This document shows, in pieces, positions 43,577 through 51,924 of a stretch of 64,000 bases of DNA (position 1 is the stretch's first letter; each line of letters begins with the position of its first letter). The notes under the pieces were generated by a model that had not been told where the DNA came from, did no database searches, and worked only from the letters and a program-made list of their open reading frames with translations. The stretch covers positions 1-64,000 of the forward strand of contig JYOD01000077.1 in assembly GCA_000955785.1 (NCBI GenBank), written 5' to 3'. A program made the position numbers and the translations under genes. This DNA is from Burkholderiaceae bacterium 16 (GTDB taxonomy: Bacteria > Pseudomonadota > Gammaproteobacteria > Burkholderiales > Burkholderiaceae).

Positions 43577-44074
43577 ATGACCAGCAAGAACACGATCTGT
43601 TTGTGGTACGAAGGCGGCGCCGTTGACGCCGCGAACTTCTATGCCGAAACATTCCCCGACAGCTCTGTCGGCGCCGTCCTCCGCGCACCGGGCGACTATC
43701 CCGACGGCAGGCAGGGCGATGTCCTGACGGTTGAGTTCACCGTCGTTGGCATCCCCTGCCTCGGGCTGAACGGCGGCCCGCATTTCAAGCACAACGAGGC
43801 CTTCTCTTTTCAGATCGCGACGGACGACCAGGCCGAAACCGACCGTTTGTGGAACGCGATCGTCGGCAATGGCGGCCAGGAAAGCGCATGCGGCTGGTGC
43901 AAGGACCGATGGGGATTGTCATGGCAGATCACCCCGCGCGCCCTCATCGCGGCGATATCCGACCCCGATCGCGCGGCGGCCAAGCGCGCATTCGACGCGA
44001 TGATGACCATGAAAAAGATCGACATCGCCGCGATAGAGGCGGCACGGCTGGGCCGAAACCTATCCTCAAGTTGA
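43577..44074 (+). CDS. VOC-family protein, PhnB/3-demethylubiquinone methyltransferase-like
   Basis: A 165-residue vicinal-oxygen-chelate protein of the PhnB-like group. It opens ICLWYEGGAVDAANFYAETF (the family norm is LWF----EAA-FY---F), has VEFTVVGIPCLGLNGGPHFK and the FSFQIATDDQAETDRLWNAI strand-helix pair, and ends with CGWCKDRWGLSWQITPRAL, typical of this subgroup. CAGGAG precedes the ATG. Members are mostly functionally unassigned. It stands alone between the islet and the second tartrate locus. Confidence 0.9.
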   Translation: MTSKNTICLWYEGGAVDAANFYAETFPDSSVGAVLRAPGDYPDGRQGDVLTVEFTVVGIPCLGLNGGPHFKHNEAFSFQIATDDQAETDRLWNAIVGNGGQESACGWCKDRWGLSWQITPRALIAAISDPDRAAAKRAFDAMMTMKKIDIAAIEAARLGRNLSSS

Positions 44075-44233
44075 TGGAGCGGGTCCCGGACGTTCTCTCC
44101 TGTTGCGATTCGGCGTGCGGTCGCCGAGGCGGTGAGTATATGCACCGGCCGTGCCGCACCGGGCAGGACCGGATCGATTGCGATATTGTTACCCACCGCC
44201 ACCTTAAGAAGGCTGTACGACATTGAGGTTTTC

Positions 44234-45226
44234 TCACTCCGGCTGAATGCCCGCATCCTTGATGATCTTCGACCAGCGATTGGCCTCGCTGTCGAAGAAC
44301 TTCTTGTGCCCGGACGGGGATAGCCGCGCGTCGCTGATCACTGTGATGCCTAGCCCCTCCTCCCGCTTGATGAGGGCCGGATCCTTCAGCGCGGTGCGCA
44401 GAGCTGCGTTAATTTTGTTCAGCACCGCGGGCGGCGTTCCGTGTGGAGCATAGAGGCCGTGCCACACCGTGAAATTGAAACCCGGCAAGCCACTTTCGCT
44501 GAGTGTCGGGATGTTTGCCAAGGCAGGTACCGTGGAGCGCTGCAGACTACTTACGCCGTAAGCCTTGACTTTCTTTGCCTCGATCTGCGGCGTGCTGTTG
44601 GTCGCTTGCTCGCACATCAGGTCGACCTGTCCGCCCATCAGGTCGGACATAGCCGGCGCTGTGCCCTTATATGGCACCAATGTCATGTTGCTCTTCAGGG
44701 CATTCTGCAGCAGAAGGCCACACAAATGCGACGCCGATCCAACGCCGGCATTGGCGAGGTTGAGCTTGCCCCCACCGTCCGCAATGGTTTTGCGAAGCTC
44801 GGCAAGCGTGTTCGGGGCCAGCCCGGGTTTGCCGATGAGCGTTGAGGGCGCTTCGTTGATCAGGCCCAGGAACTCCAGATCCGCCGTCTTGTAGCCCAGT
44901 TTCTTGTACAAGGACGGCGCGGTCGCCAGCCCGATGTGGTGCACCAGAAGGGTGTAACCGTCGGGGTTGGCGCGCGCCACGCGTGCGGTGCCTATGGTTC
45001 CGCCCGCGCCTGCTGTGTTCTCCACCAACACCGGTTGACCCAATGACTTGCGCAAGGCTTCTGCGACATCGCGCGCAATCTTGTCGCTGGGACCACCGGC
45101 TACGAATGGTACGACTAGTGTGACGGGCTTCTCCGGATACTCCGCGAGCGCGGACGTAGGGGCGGCAATAGCGCCGCAGACTAGTATCAATACTGCACTG
45201 CAGCCAACCGCGCGCTGTTTTAACAT
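44234..45226 (-). CDS. Bug-family periplasmic receptor of the D-tartrate locus
   Basis: A 330-residue exported solute-binding protein. A signal peptide ending APTSALA is followed by EYPEKPVTLVVPFVAGGPSD, then VENTAGAGGTIGTARVA, VPYKGTAPAMSDLMGGQVDL and IPTLSESGLPGF, all Bug motifs. AGGAGA precedes the ATG. It follows the D-tartrate dehydratase gene by 45 bp in the same orientation, so it is probably co-transcribed and binds tartrate or a related hydroxyacid. No TctA/TctB genes are adjacent. Confidence 0.92.
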   Translation of the reverse strand: MLKQRAVGCSAVLILVCGAIAAPTSALAEYPEKPVTLVVPFVAGGPSDKIARDVAEALRKSLGQPVLVENTAGAGGTIGTARVARANPDGYTLLVHHIGLATAPSLYKKLGYKTADLEFLGLINEAPSTLIGKPGLAPNTLAELRKTIADGGGKLNLANAGVGSASHLCGLLLQNALKSNMTLVPYKGTAPAMSDLMGGQVDLMCEQATNSTPQIEAKKVKAYGVSSLQRSTVPALANIPTLSESGLPGFNFTVWHGLYAPHGTPPAVLNKINAALRTALKDPALIKREEGLGITVISDARLSPSGHKKFFDSEANRWSKIIKDAGIQPE

Positions 45227-45271
45227 CTTCGTCTCCTCTTGTATGGCCGTATGGCCGTTGCAACTACGCGT

Positions 45272-46438
45272 TCAAGACGACAGTTCCTGCATGACGCTAT
45301 AGAGGTCGGACTTGCCTTCGAAGCCGATACCAGGCAGCTCGGGCATCGTGACGTAACCCTTGTCAACCTTGACCCCATCGGGGAAACCACCGAAAGGCTG
45401 GAACAGATCCGGGTAGCTCTCGTTGCCGCCCAGGCCAAGGCCGGCGGCGATATTCAGCGACATCTGGTGACCGCCATGCGGAATGCAACGGCTCGCCGAC
45501 CAGCCGTGTTCCTTGAGCATGTCGAGGGTCCGCAGGTATTCGACCAAGCCGTAGCTCAGCGCGCAGTCGAACTGCAACCAGTCGCGGTCGGGGCGCATGC
45601 CGCCATAGCGAATCAGGTTGCGGGCATCCTGCATCGAGAACAGGTCCTCGCCGGTGGCCATCGGATTGGCGTAGTAATTGCGCAACGTCGCCTGCAACTC
45701 GAAATCCAGAGGGTCGCCCGGTTCCTCGTACCAGAACAGGTCGTACTGTGACAGCGCCTTGGCATATTGAACGGCAGTGTCCAGGTCGAAGCGGCCGTTG
45801 GCATCCACCGCGAGCTTTTGACCATCCTGAAGCACGCTCAGGATCGAGTCGATTCGCCGCAGGTCCTCGTCAAGCGTCGCGCCGCCAATCTTCTTCTTGA
45901 CCACGGTATAGCCGCGGTCGATGTAGCTGCGCATTTCGTCCTTGAGCTTGTTGTGGTCCTGGCCGGGGTAGTAGTAGCCGCCCGCGGCGTAGACGAACAC
46001 CTTGCGATCGGGCGTACCGTTGCCATAGCGATCGGCCAGCAATTGAAACAAGGGCTTGCCCTCGATCTTGGCTACCGCGTCCCAGACGGCCATGTCGATG
46101 GTGCCGATGGCGACCGAGCGTTCGCCGTGCCCGCCCGGCTTCTCATTGGTGAACATGGTGTCCCAGATCTTGTGCGGGTCGAAGTTGTTGCCGCTTGCGT
46201 CAAGCAGGGATTCGGTTGCCGCCTCCAGCACGCGCGGGATGAAGCGCTCGCGCATCAGCTTCCCCTGGCCATAGCGGCCGTTGGAGTTGAAGCCGTAGCC
46301 CACCACCGGCTTGCCGTCGCGAATGACGTCAGTGATGACGGCGACCAGACTGAGGGTCATCTTGCTGAAGTCGATGTAAGCGTTACGAATCGGCGAGCTG
46401 ATCGGCAACGTTTTTTCGCGAATGTCGACGATTTTCAT
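45272..46438 (-). CDS. tarD: D(-)-tartrate dehydratase, enolase superfamily
   Basis: A 388-residue enzyme that dehydrates D-tartrate to oxaloacetate. It closely resembles the structurally characterised Bradyrhizobium enzyme as I remember it, sharing ISSPIRNAYIDF, GYGFNSNGRYGQG, EKPGGHGERSVA, FVYAAGGYYYPG and RCIPHGGHQMSLNIAAGLGL. Catalytic residues fall in place: lysines in VVKKKIGG (181-183), metal ligands Asp212, Glu238 and Glu264, and His321. The ATG at 46438 has TAGGAGA upstream; an earlier in-frame start crosses the promoter and was rejected. It is first in a two-gene operon with the Bug receptor, divergent from a LysR gene. Confidence 0.93.
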   Translation of the reverse strand: MKIVDIREKTLPISSPIRNAYIDFSKMTLSLVAVITDVIRDGKPVVGYGFNSNGRYGQGKLMRERFIPRVLEAATESLLDASGNNFDPHKIWDTMFTNEKPGGHGERSVAIGTIDMAVWDAVAKIEGKPLFQLLADRYGNGTPDRKVFVYAAGGYYYPGQDHNKLKDEMRSYIDRGYTVVKKKIGGATLDEDLRRIDSILSVLQDGQKLAVDANGRFDLDTAVQYAKALSQYDLFWYEEPGDPLDFELQATLRNYYANPMATGEDLFSMQDARNLIRYGGMRPDRDWLQFDCALSYGLVEYLRTLDMLKEHGWSASRCIPHGGHQMSLNIAAGLGLGGNESYPDLFQPFGGFPDGVKVDKGYVTMPELPGIGFEGKSDLYSVMQELSS

Positions 46439-46478
46439 GATGTGTCTCCTAAGGCATCCGGTTCGGCGGATGCATAAG

Positions 46479-46499
46479 CTATGTGAGCCACTAGCATAG
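46479..46499. promoter_or_regulatory. Candidate LysR box upstream of tarD
   Basis: CTATG, 11 bases, CATAG is a perfect inverted repeat of typical LysR spacing in the 114-bp region between tarD and its regulator, about 40 bp from the tarD start. Confidence 0.55.
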
Positions 46500-46542
46500 G
46501 TGCGGGAAGGTGTCTTAAAATTCACCACAAGTCATTTGATTA

Positions 46543-46557
46543 TTCACTTTGAGTGAA
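46543..46557. promoter_or_regulatory. Palindrome overlapping the LysR start codon
   Basis: TTCACT and AGTGAA are perfect arms around TTG. The site covers the GTG start at 46553, a position where bound regulator would block its own expression. Confidence 0.5.
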
Positions 46558-47467
46558 GACCAATCTCGCTTCCGAACTGGAGTTCTTCGTACTTATCGCC
46601 CGCCATGGCAATCTTTCGGCTGCCGCGCGGGCGCTTGACCTGACGCCGCCGGCGGCCACCAAGCGGCTTGCCCAGATGGAAGACCGGCTGGGTGTACGGC
46701 TAGTCAACCGCACAACCCGCAGCATCAGCCTGACAAATGAAGGCGAGACCTACCTCCTCCATGCGACGCGGATACTTGCCCAGGTCCGAGAGATGGAAGA
46801 TGAGGTGTCGAGCAGCGGTGCCGTGCCGCGCGGGATACTCCGCGTGAATGCAACCCTTGGCTTCGGCCGCACGACCATTGCACCGCTCGTCTCCGAATTC
46901 GCCAGGCGTTATCCCCTTGTCACAGTGCAACTGGACGTCACCGACAGGCCAATCGACCTCGTCGAGAGTAGCTTCGATCTGGCCATTCGTTTCGGCTCGC
47001 TGCCTGACAAACGGCTCAACGCGCGACGCATCATGTCGAACCGACGGTTTCTGTGCGCCTCACCGGTCTATCTCGAGAGATATGGCACCCCGGCTAGCCT
47101 TGCCGATCTCGCCGACCATCGCTGCATCATCCATCGGCAGAACGATGATGCATACGGTATCTGGCGGTTTACGCACCATGAGCAAACCGAGATCGTCAAA
47201 GTTGATGGGGTGCTGTCGAGCAACGATGGCGATATCGTCCTCGGCTGGGCTCTCGATGGCCACGGCATCCTTATCCGTTCGGAGTGGGATTTGGCGAAGT
47301 ATCTCGAGAGTGGCAGGCTGAGGGTCGTGCTGCCGGACTTTGTCCTCCCGTCGGCGGACCTGTTTGTCTACTACTCGAATCGGCGCAATCAAACGGCGCG
47401 TGCCAGAGCGTTCATTGATTTTTTGGTCGATCAATTCCACGAGTCAAAAGCTCCAGTTGCGGCATAG
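46553..47467 (+). CDS. LysR-family regulator of the D-tartrate locus
   Basis: A 304-residue LysR protein starting at GTG; no ATG lies nearby. The HTH GNLSAAARALDLTPPAATKR and LVNRTTRSISLTNEGETYLL are standard. The effector domain is paralogous to the LysR at 18174-19097 throughout, including the shared AYGIWRF, LSSNDGD and WDLAKYLESGRL stretches. Divergent from tarD, it probably senses D-tartrate. The two regulators may have arisen by duplication and specialised for different tartrate isomers. Confidence 0.9.
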   Translation: MKTNLASELEFFVLIARHGNLSAAARALDLTPPAATKRLAQMEDRLGVRLVNRTTRSISLTNEGETYLLHATRILAQVREMEDEVSSSGAVPRGILRVNATLGFGRTTIAPLVSEFARRYPLVTVQLDVTDRPIDLVESSFDLAIRFGSLPDKRLNARRIMSNRRFLCASPVYLERYGTPASLADLADHRCIIHRQNDDAYGIWRFTHHEQTEIVKVDGVLSSNDGDIVLGWALDGHGILIRSEWDLAKYLESGRLRVVLPDFVLPSADLFVYYSNRRNQTARARAFIDFLVDQFHESKAPVAA

Positions 47468-47696
47468 CCCGGATGTTTTCTGACTTCGGCGCCAGGATCC
47501 CGCAGGGTTTTGCGTAGCATGGGAAATGCACAGCGAATGCCTGCGCCCGCACGAAGGCACAATCGGGGATGGCGCTAGCGCTGGGGCGTTTAATCCGCAA
47601 CCCTTCTCGGTCTTTCGCGCCCGCATCTACGGACGACCGAAGTTCGGCCGAACCGGCCGGTCGCAGATCGCGGCCGGATTACGGCCAGTTCGCACC

Positions 47697-47736
47697 GGCA
47701 CTCTAACGGGAGGCGCCCGCCTTCCGTCAGAGTGCC
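47697..47736 (-). terminator. Strong hairpin at the 3' end of the hydrolase gene
   Basis: GGCACTCTAACGG and CCGTCAGAGTGCC form a 13-base stem around a loop that itself contains an inner GGCG/CGCC pair. On the minus-strand RNA the single mismatch becomes a G-U pair. It begins 7 bases after the hydrolase stop. There is no following T-tract, so it may be a 3' stabiliser or a factor-dependent terminator. Confidence 0.5.
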
Positions 47737-47743
47737 GAGCTGA

Positions 47744-48538
47744 TCATCGTTCGTGCCTGGCGATGAAGGCCTCAACAGTGTCGTGCAGTAGTTCGGGCTT
47801 CTCCAGGAAGATGAAATGACCACCGTCCAGGATGGCAAACTCGGCTCCCGGAATCCGCTCCGCAAGCTCAGCGGAGAAGTACGGCGGGGCGCAGAAGTCG
47901 CGCTCGCCCACCAGCACCAGCGTCGGCGTCGCGATCGACGGAAGATCATCGAAGGCGTCGTGCCCCACGATCATGTCGATCCGGGCAAAGCTGATCTCCC
48001 GTTCGAATATGCCGGCCGCTGTAGCGTTCACCCACGCCTGCACCTGCTCCGGGTGCTCGCGCATGAATCTCGGATCGAAGAGGAATAGTGCGTTGGCCTC
48101 GGTGGACGCGCGCAGGCCGGAATCGGTCAACATGCGTCGCCGCATGTCGAACTGACGACGGTAGAACGCGTCCGCGCGTGCAATCGAAGAGACAATTGTC
48201 GCGCTGCGTAATAGTTCGCGGTGATGGATCGCCAGCAATTGCGCGATGGCGCCGCCGGTCGAGGAACCGACCGCGTGGACCGGCCCGCACCCGACCGCCT
48301 CGATGACCCGCGCCATGTCCAGCGCGTGTTGTGTAATCGTCATGGCGCGTGCGGTGTGCTCGGACGCGCCGGTGCCGCGGTGATCGGGTACGATCACTTG
48401 GTGGTGCTCGGCGAACAGATCGATCTGTGGGCCCCAAGATGCGCCCACTCCCGCAAGCCCCGCCAGAAGAAGCACGGGCGAACCTTGGCCCTTGACCGCG
48501 TAGTGGATCGAAACACCGTCGGACGTTACGTTTGGCAC
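47744..48538 (-). CDS. Alpha/beta hydrolase
   Basis: A 264-residue hydrolase. The catalytic serine is in the nucleophile elbow GSSTGG (AVGSSTGGAIAQLLA), the acid in LVLVGERDFCAP and the histidine in LDGGHFIFLEKPEL. The oxyanion-hole strand LLLAGLAGVGASW comes first. The pattern is that of the 3-oxoadipate enol-lactonase/BioH-like group. The start is GTG. It lies about 350 bp downstream of the nitrile hydratase genes on the same strand. It may hydrolyse an ester or amide, but no substrate can be assigned. Confidence 0.9.
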   Translation of the reverse strand: MPNVTSDGVSIHYAVKGQGSPVLLLAGLAGVGASWGPQIDLFAEHHQVIVPDHRGTGASEHTARAMTITQHALDMARVIEAVGCGPVHAVGSSTGGAIAQLLAIHHRELLRSATIVSSIARADAFYRRQFDMRRRMLTDSGLRASTEANALFLFDPRFMREHPEQVQAWVNATAAGIFEREISFARIDMIVGHDAFDDLPSIATPTLVLVGERDFCAPPYFSAELAERIPGAEFAILDGGHFIFLEKPELLHDTVEAFIARHER

Positions 48539-48884
48539 TTTGCTTCTCCGGTTCAGAGCGACGCGAAAGAGAAGTCGAACGCGATCAAGATCGCGCCGTT
48601 GAGATTAATATTAGCGCCGCCATGCGTGCCTGACGAACGCTGGAGCTGGGGCGGGCAAACCCCTCCACCTTCGATCGGACAGTCGCGGAAGCGGGCCGCC
48701 CGACTCAGGACTCGCGTCACGTTTGACCGGCGATCGGCCATCCGGGCCCTGCACCATGAGCGGCCGAAACTGGCTGGCGCGAGACCCTTGTCGGCCACCC
48801 TCCCGGATGGCTGTAGTCGACCCCAAACGGTAGATCGACAAGACGGTTCCACTGCCGGAGAGCCGGCGCTCAATGGACATCGAC
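48539..48884. other. 345-bp gap between hydrolase and nitrile hydratase genes
   Basis: No convincing gene. Minus-strand frames are open but lack start signals and resemble no family. GAGAAG before the hydrolase GTG at 48538 is its only recognisable element. The length suggests that the hydrolase may have its own promoter here. Confidence 0.5.
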
Positions 48885-49283
48885 TCACAAATCCCCGTTT
48901 TCCGGGAAATCGCCAAGCGAGAGTTCAACAGGCTTGCCGTGAGGCGTGCGACGCGCCGCGTAGTGCCACGCTTTGCGATAGCGCGCCTGCGTCTCTAGGC
49001 TCGCGACGCCTTTGCTTGCCACCAGGCGCTCGAGCGTGGCGAGCCAGTGCAGGTAGTAGGTCTCGCCTGTATCCGGATCGCCGGCAAGTTGTGCGCGCCT
49101 GATCTCTTCGGCCAGCGCTGCAGCCCATTCACGCCAGGTGTAGAGGCCCCGCTGGTGCAAGACCAATGCCAGAGAAAAAGCCTGCGCCTCCCACGGTTCG
49201 CGGAACACCGGGCCTTCGTTGTCACGGGGAACGCCCGGTAGGGCCTCGGCGGCATCACGCACTGCGACTGGATCGACCTTCAT
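48885..49283 (-). CDS. Nitrile hydratase accessory (activator) protein
   Basis: A 132-residue protein of the nitrile hydratase accessory family, itself related to the beta-subunit N-terminal region. Key segments are DNEGPVFREPWEAQAFSLAL, LVLHQRGLYTWREWAAALAE, TGETYYLHWLATLERLVASK. The ATG at 49283 lies 2 bases after the beta-subunit stop. Such proteins act as self-subunit-swapping chaperones that load cobalt into the alpha subunit, consistent with the cobalt-type motif of the alpha subunit encoded here. Confidence 0.88.
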   Translation of the reverse strand: MKVDPVAVRDAAEALPGVPRDNEGPVFREPWEAQAFSLALVLHQRGLYTWREWAAALAEEIRRAQLAGDPDTGETYYLHWLATLERLVASKGVASLETQARYRKAWHYAARRTPHGKPVELSLGDFPENGDL

Positions 49284-49284
49284 T

Positions 49285-49941
49285 TCATGCTGGTTCGAGG
49301 TAGGGCTCGAATGCCTCGATCGAGACGGTGAGCGTGGCGTCGGTTTCCGCTCCCCAGAGCTCGCGGCCTTCGAAGACGACGGTGTAGAGCCATTGCGGGT
49401 CTTCTCCCGCACCGGCCACGACGGAGTCCGGAAAGACGTGGCAACCCCGGATTGCCTCGATCGTTCCTTCACGGCCGCGCGCGTACCGCGGCAAGCGCGT
49501 GTGCGTGGGCGGGTTGATGTTCTTCGTGCGCACTCGCTCGCCCGGTTTGAACCTGGCCGGCCGCTTGGGCGGGCGACAGAAAGTGCCTCGGGTGAATGCG
49601 TGCCCGATGTCGTTCGTCGTCATGACCCGTTCGAGGGGCTTGCCCGGATGCAGGGCATGCCCTGCGGCGATTTCATCGGCGCCGATCAGTCCTCGCTCGA
49701 CCGCGTTGCGCTCGATTCCCAATGCCCATCTTTCGTAGTAGGACACGGACAGGTAGACCGCGGCAGGCAGCCGCTCCTGCGCGTCGCGAGACATGTCGAT
49801 GTTCCAGGCGCGCGTGAAACGCATGGCCCGCTGCATGGCCAGCACCCGCGCCTCCCACTGTGCGTGGAACGGTGGTTCGTCAGCCTCGGGATGCACTTTG
49901 CCGAAGCCGTGCATGCCGCCCATGTCGTGAACGCCGTTCAT
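49285..49941 (-). CDS. nthB: Nitrile hydratase subunit beta
   Basis: A 218-residue subunit of the heterodimeric nitrile hydratase. The N terminus MNGVHDMGGMHGFGKVHPEA is the family signature, followed by the helical region WNIDMSRDAQERLPAAVYLS and SYYERWALGIERNAVERGLI. The C-terminal SH3-like barrel has GERVRTKNINPPTHTRLPRY and WGAETDATLTVSIEAFEPYL. GAGGAGATAT precedes the ATG, which overlaps the alpha-subunit stop by four bases. It contributes residues to the active-site cleft. Confidence 0.95.
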   Translation of the reverse strand: MNGVHDMGGMHGFGKVHPEADEPPFHAQWEARVLAMQRAMRFTRAWNIDMSRDAQERLPAAVYLSVSYYERWALGIERNAVERGLIGADEIAAGHALHPGKPLERVMTTNDIGHAFTRGTFCRPPKRPARFKPGERVRTKNINPPTHTRLPRYARGREGTIEAIRGCHVFPDSVVAGAGEDPQWLYTVVFEGRELWGAETDATLTVSIEAFEPYLEPA

Positions 49942-50555
49942 GGCGATATCTCCTCGGGGCGCAGGGGCAGGCCGGTGCCTATCATGCAGTCACGAGTGAT
50001 GAGCCGCATCAGGCGCTCCTCGGGCCAGCCTTCGGTGCTGGCGGGGCGGGGTGGTACCACGAGGAAGCGGGTCTCCGCGGTCGAGTCCCAGACACGGATC
50101 TGCGTGTCTTCCGGCAGTATGACACCGAAGTCGGCCAGCACGCCGCGCGGATCTGACACAGCCCGCGAGCGATAGGCGGCCGACTTGTACCAGACCGGAG
50201 GCAGCCCGAGCACGTCCCATGGGTAGCACGAGCACAGCGTGCAGACGACCATGTTGTGATGCCCGGGCGTGTTCTCCACCGCGATCAGATGGTCGCCCAC
50301 TTGGCTGACGACGCCGAGCGCGGCGATCGCTCTTGTCGCATCCGCCAGCAGCACGGCCTTGAACTCTGGATCGAGCCAGGCCCGGGCGATCACTCGAGCT
50401 CCGATGTGAGGGCCAATCTTGGTCTGGTATCGCTCGACGATAAGGTCGAGGGCAGCAGGGTCGACGTAGCCCTTCTCGGTCAGAATCGTCTCGAGCGCGC
50501 GCACCCGCAGTTGGATCGGCGACAGCTCGGAGTGGTCATGCGCGTCGGCGCTCAT
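49938..50555 (-). CDS. nthA: Nitrile hydratase subunit alpha, cobalt type
   Basis: A 205-residue catalytic subunit that hydrates nitriles to amides. The metal-binding claw VCTLCSC lies at residues 104-110 (C105, C108, S109, C110). Threonine at position 106 indicates the non-corrin cobalt type; iron enzymes have serine there. The conserved PPVWYKSAAYRSRAVSDPR and GVILPEDTQIRVWDSTAETR follow. The order alpha-beta-accessory is standard for cobalt enzymes. No amidase is adjacent; the nearest lies at 36226. The start has only a weak ribosome site. Confidence 0.96.
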   Translation of the reverse strand: MSADAHDHSELSPIQLRVRALETILTEKGYVDPAALDLIVERYQTKIGPHIGARVIARAWLDPEFKAVLLADATRAIAALGVVSQVGDHLIAVENTPGHHNMVVCTLCSCYPWDVLGLPPVWYKSAAYRSRAVSDPRGVLADFGVILPEDTQIRVWDSTAETRFLVVPPRPASTEGWPEERLMRLITRDCMIGTGLPLRPEEISP

Positions 50556-50837
50556 GGATGTACCCGCATCAGGCTAACTGATTTTTGTAGTGTAGACCCA
50601 CTGGTTCGGGATCGTGAACCTTGAACTTCCGTCTCCGGCTATAGGGAGCTGGAAATATCACGAGCGCGCGCAAGCGTGCAGCGGATGGGGTGTCCGACCC
50701 GCAAACGAAAGACTTAAATCGCCCGCGAAAAATCTTAGTTCTCCGCCCCCGTCCTCGGACATAGTGGGAGGCCCGCGTCTTCGCCGCGGATATGCCACAA
50801 AGCAACTCAAAAGAACCGGAACGGAAGAACAAACACC

Positions 50838-51821
50838 ATGCGCGCTCCCAATTGGATTTTTGCCTCAATCGCAGCAGGCTTCATAAGCCTGGGCATGACG
50901 GCCTGCAGTTCGCCTGGCAAGAGCGCTGCCGCGAACAGCACGACGGCGAGCGTATCAGCCCCCTCCGATGACCAGATCGTTGCGGCATGGACCTACTTGT
51001 ACGGGCGCTATCTGGTGCTGCAGCAGGAGAACTACGATATCAACGTCGAGAAGGTTGGCTACAACAAGATCAAGTGCAACCCCCTCGGCTCCGCCGCATT
51101 TGTGAATCCAAACATGGATGTAGCCTATCTGGAGGCCTGGCTCGCTGCGGACAAGGATCATGCCGTCATCCTGAACGTGCCACAGGTCAAGGGGCGCTAT
51201 TACACGGCCGAATTACTCGACGGATGGGGCGAAGTCATTGCCAATATCAACGAGCGGACGTATCCGAATCACCCGTATGGCAAGTTCGCACTGGTGATCA
51301 AGGGGACCAATCCCCCGGTGCCGGCAGGGGCGGTCAGGATCGAATTGCCGTCGGCCAAGGCAAAGATGCTGGCGCGCGTGGAGCTCAAGGGTACGCCTGC
51401 GACCGCCAAGCGGCTGCAGAATCAGTTCACGCTGGACGTTCCCGCTGGCATCAGTATCGATCCGCCGCACCCGGTGCCGGCCTTTACCCCAGCCGCCCCG
51501 ATTCGCGCGGAGATCTTCGACAACGTAGCTGAAGTACTGGCCACCTATCCCGATGTCATGCCGAAGGCGCCCGAGTACCAGGCCCTGGCCCTCAATGTGG
51601 CCAGCTATATGACGGGAAATGACACCGCGCGCAAGCGGGTGGACGAAGTCGTCAAGACCAAGGCGATCCCGGCATTCCTGGCGGGCGCCAAGGGATTCGG
51701 CACCCAGAAAGGCGGATGGTCGGTGACGTACGTGGCCGGGACGTTCGGCAATGACATCATGGCGCGCGACATCATCAAGCGAGGCGAGTGGTTCCCTGCC
51801 CCAATCCGGCTGGTGAGGTAA
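50838..51821 (+). CDS. DUF1254-type lipoprotein
   Basis: A 327-residue exported protein. The signal peptide ends in lipobox GMTACSS, so lipid attachment at Cys23 is expected. The remainder follows the DUF1254 pattern: YLYGRYLVLQQENYDIN, FVNPNMDVAYLEAWLAADKD, AVILNVPQVKGRYYTAELLD GWGEV and, near the end, GGWSVTYVAGTFGNDIMARD. GGAAGA precedes the ATG. The function of the family is undefined. It is followed by a larger protein of the same type and is divergent from the nitrile hydratase operon. Confidence 0.82.
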   Translation: MRAPNWIFASIAAGFISLGMTACSSPGKSAAANSTTASVSAPSDDQIVAAWTYLYGRYLVLQQENYDINVEKVGYNKIKCNPLGSAAFVNPNMDVAYLEAWLAADKDHAVILNVPQVKGRYYTAELLDGWGEVIANINERTYPNHPYGKFALVIKGTNPPVPAGAVRIELPSAKAKMLARVELKGTPATAKRLQNQFTLDVPAGISIDPPHPVPAFTPAAPIRAEIFDNVAEVLATYPDVMPKAPEYQALALNVASYMTGNDTARKRVDEVVKTKAIPAFLAGAKGFGTQKGGWSVTYVAGTFGNDIMARDIIKRGEWFPAPIRLVR

Positions 51822-51924
51822 CTGTCGACTCTTGCGGGAGGGGCGTGCGTGCTGCTGGCCTGAATGGACTCCGCACCGCGCTGTCCTCCAGCCTGGCAAC
51901 CCGATTTCCTTTAGGTCACGTCAA

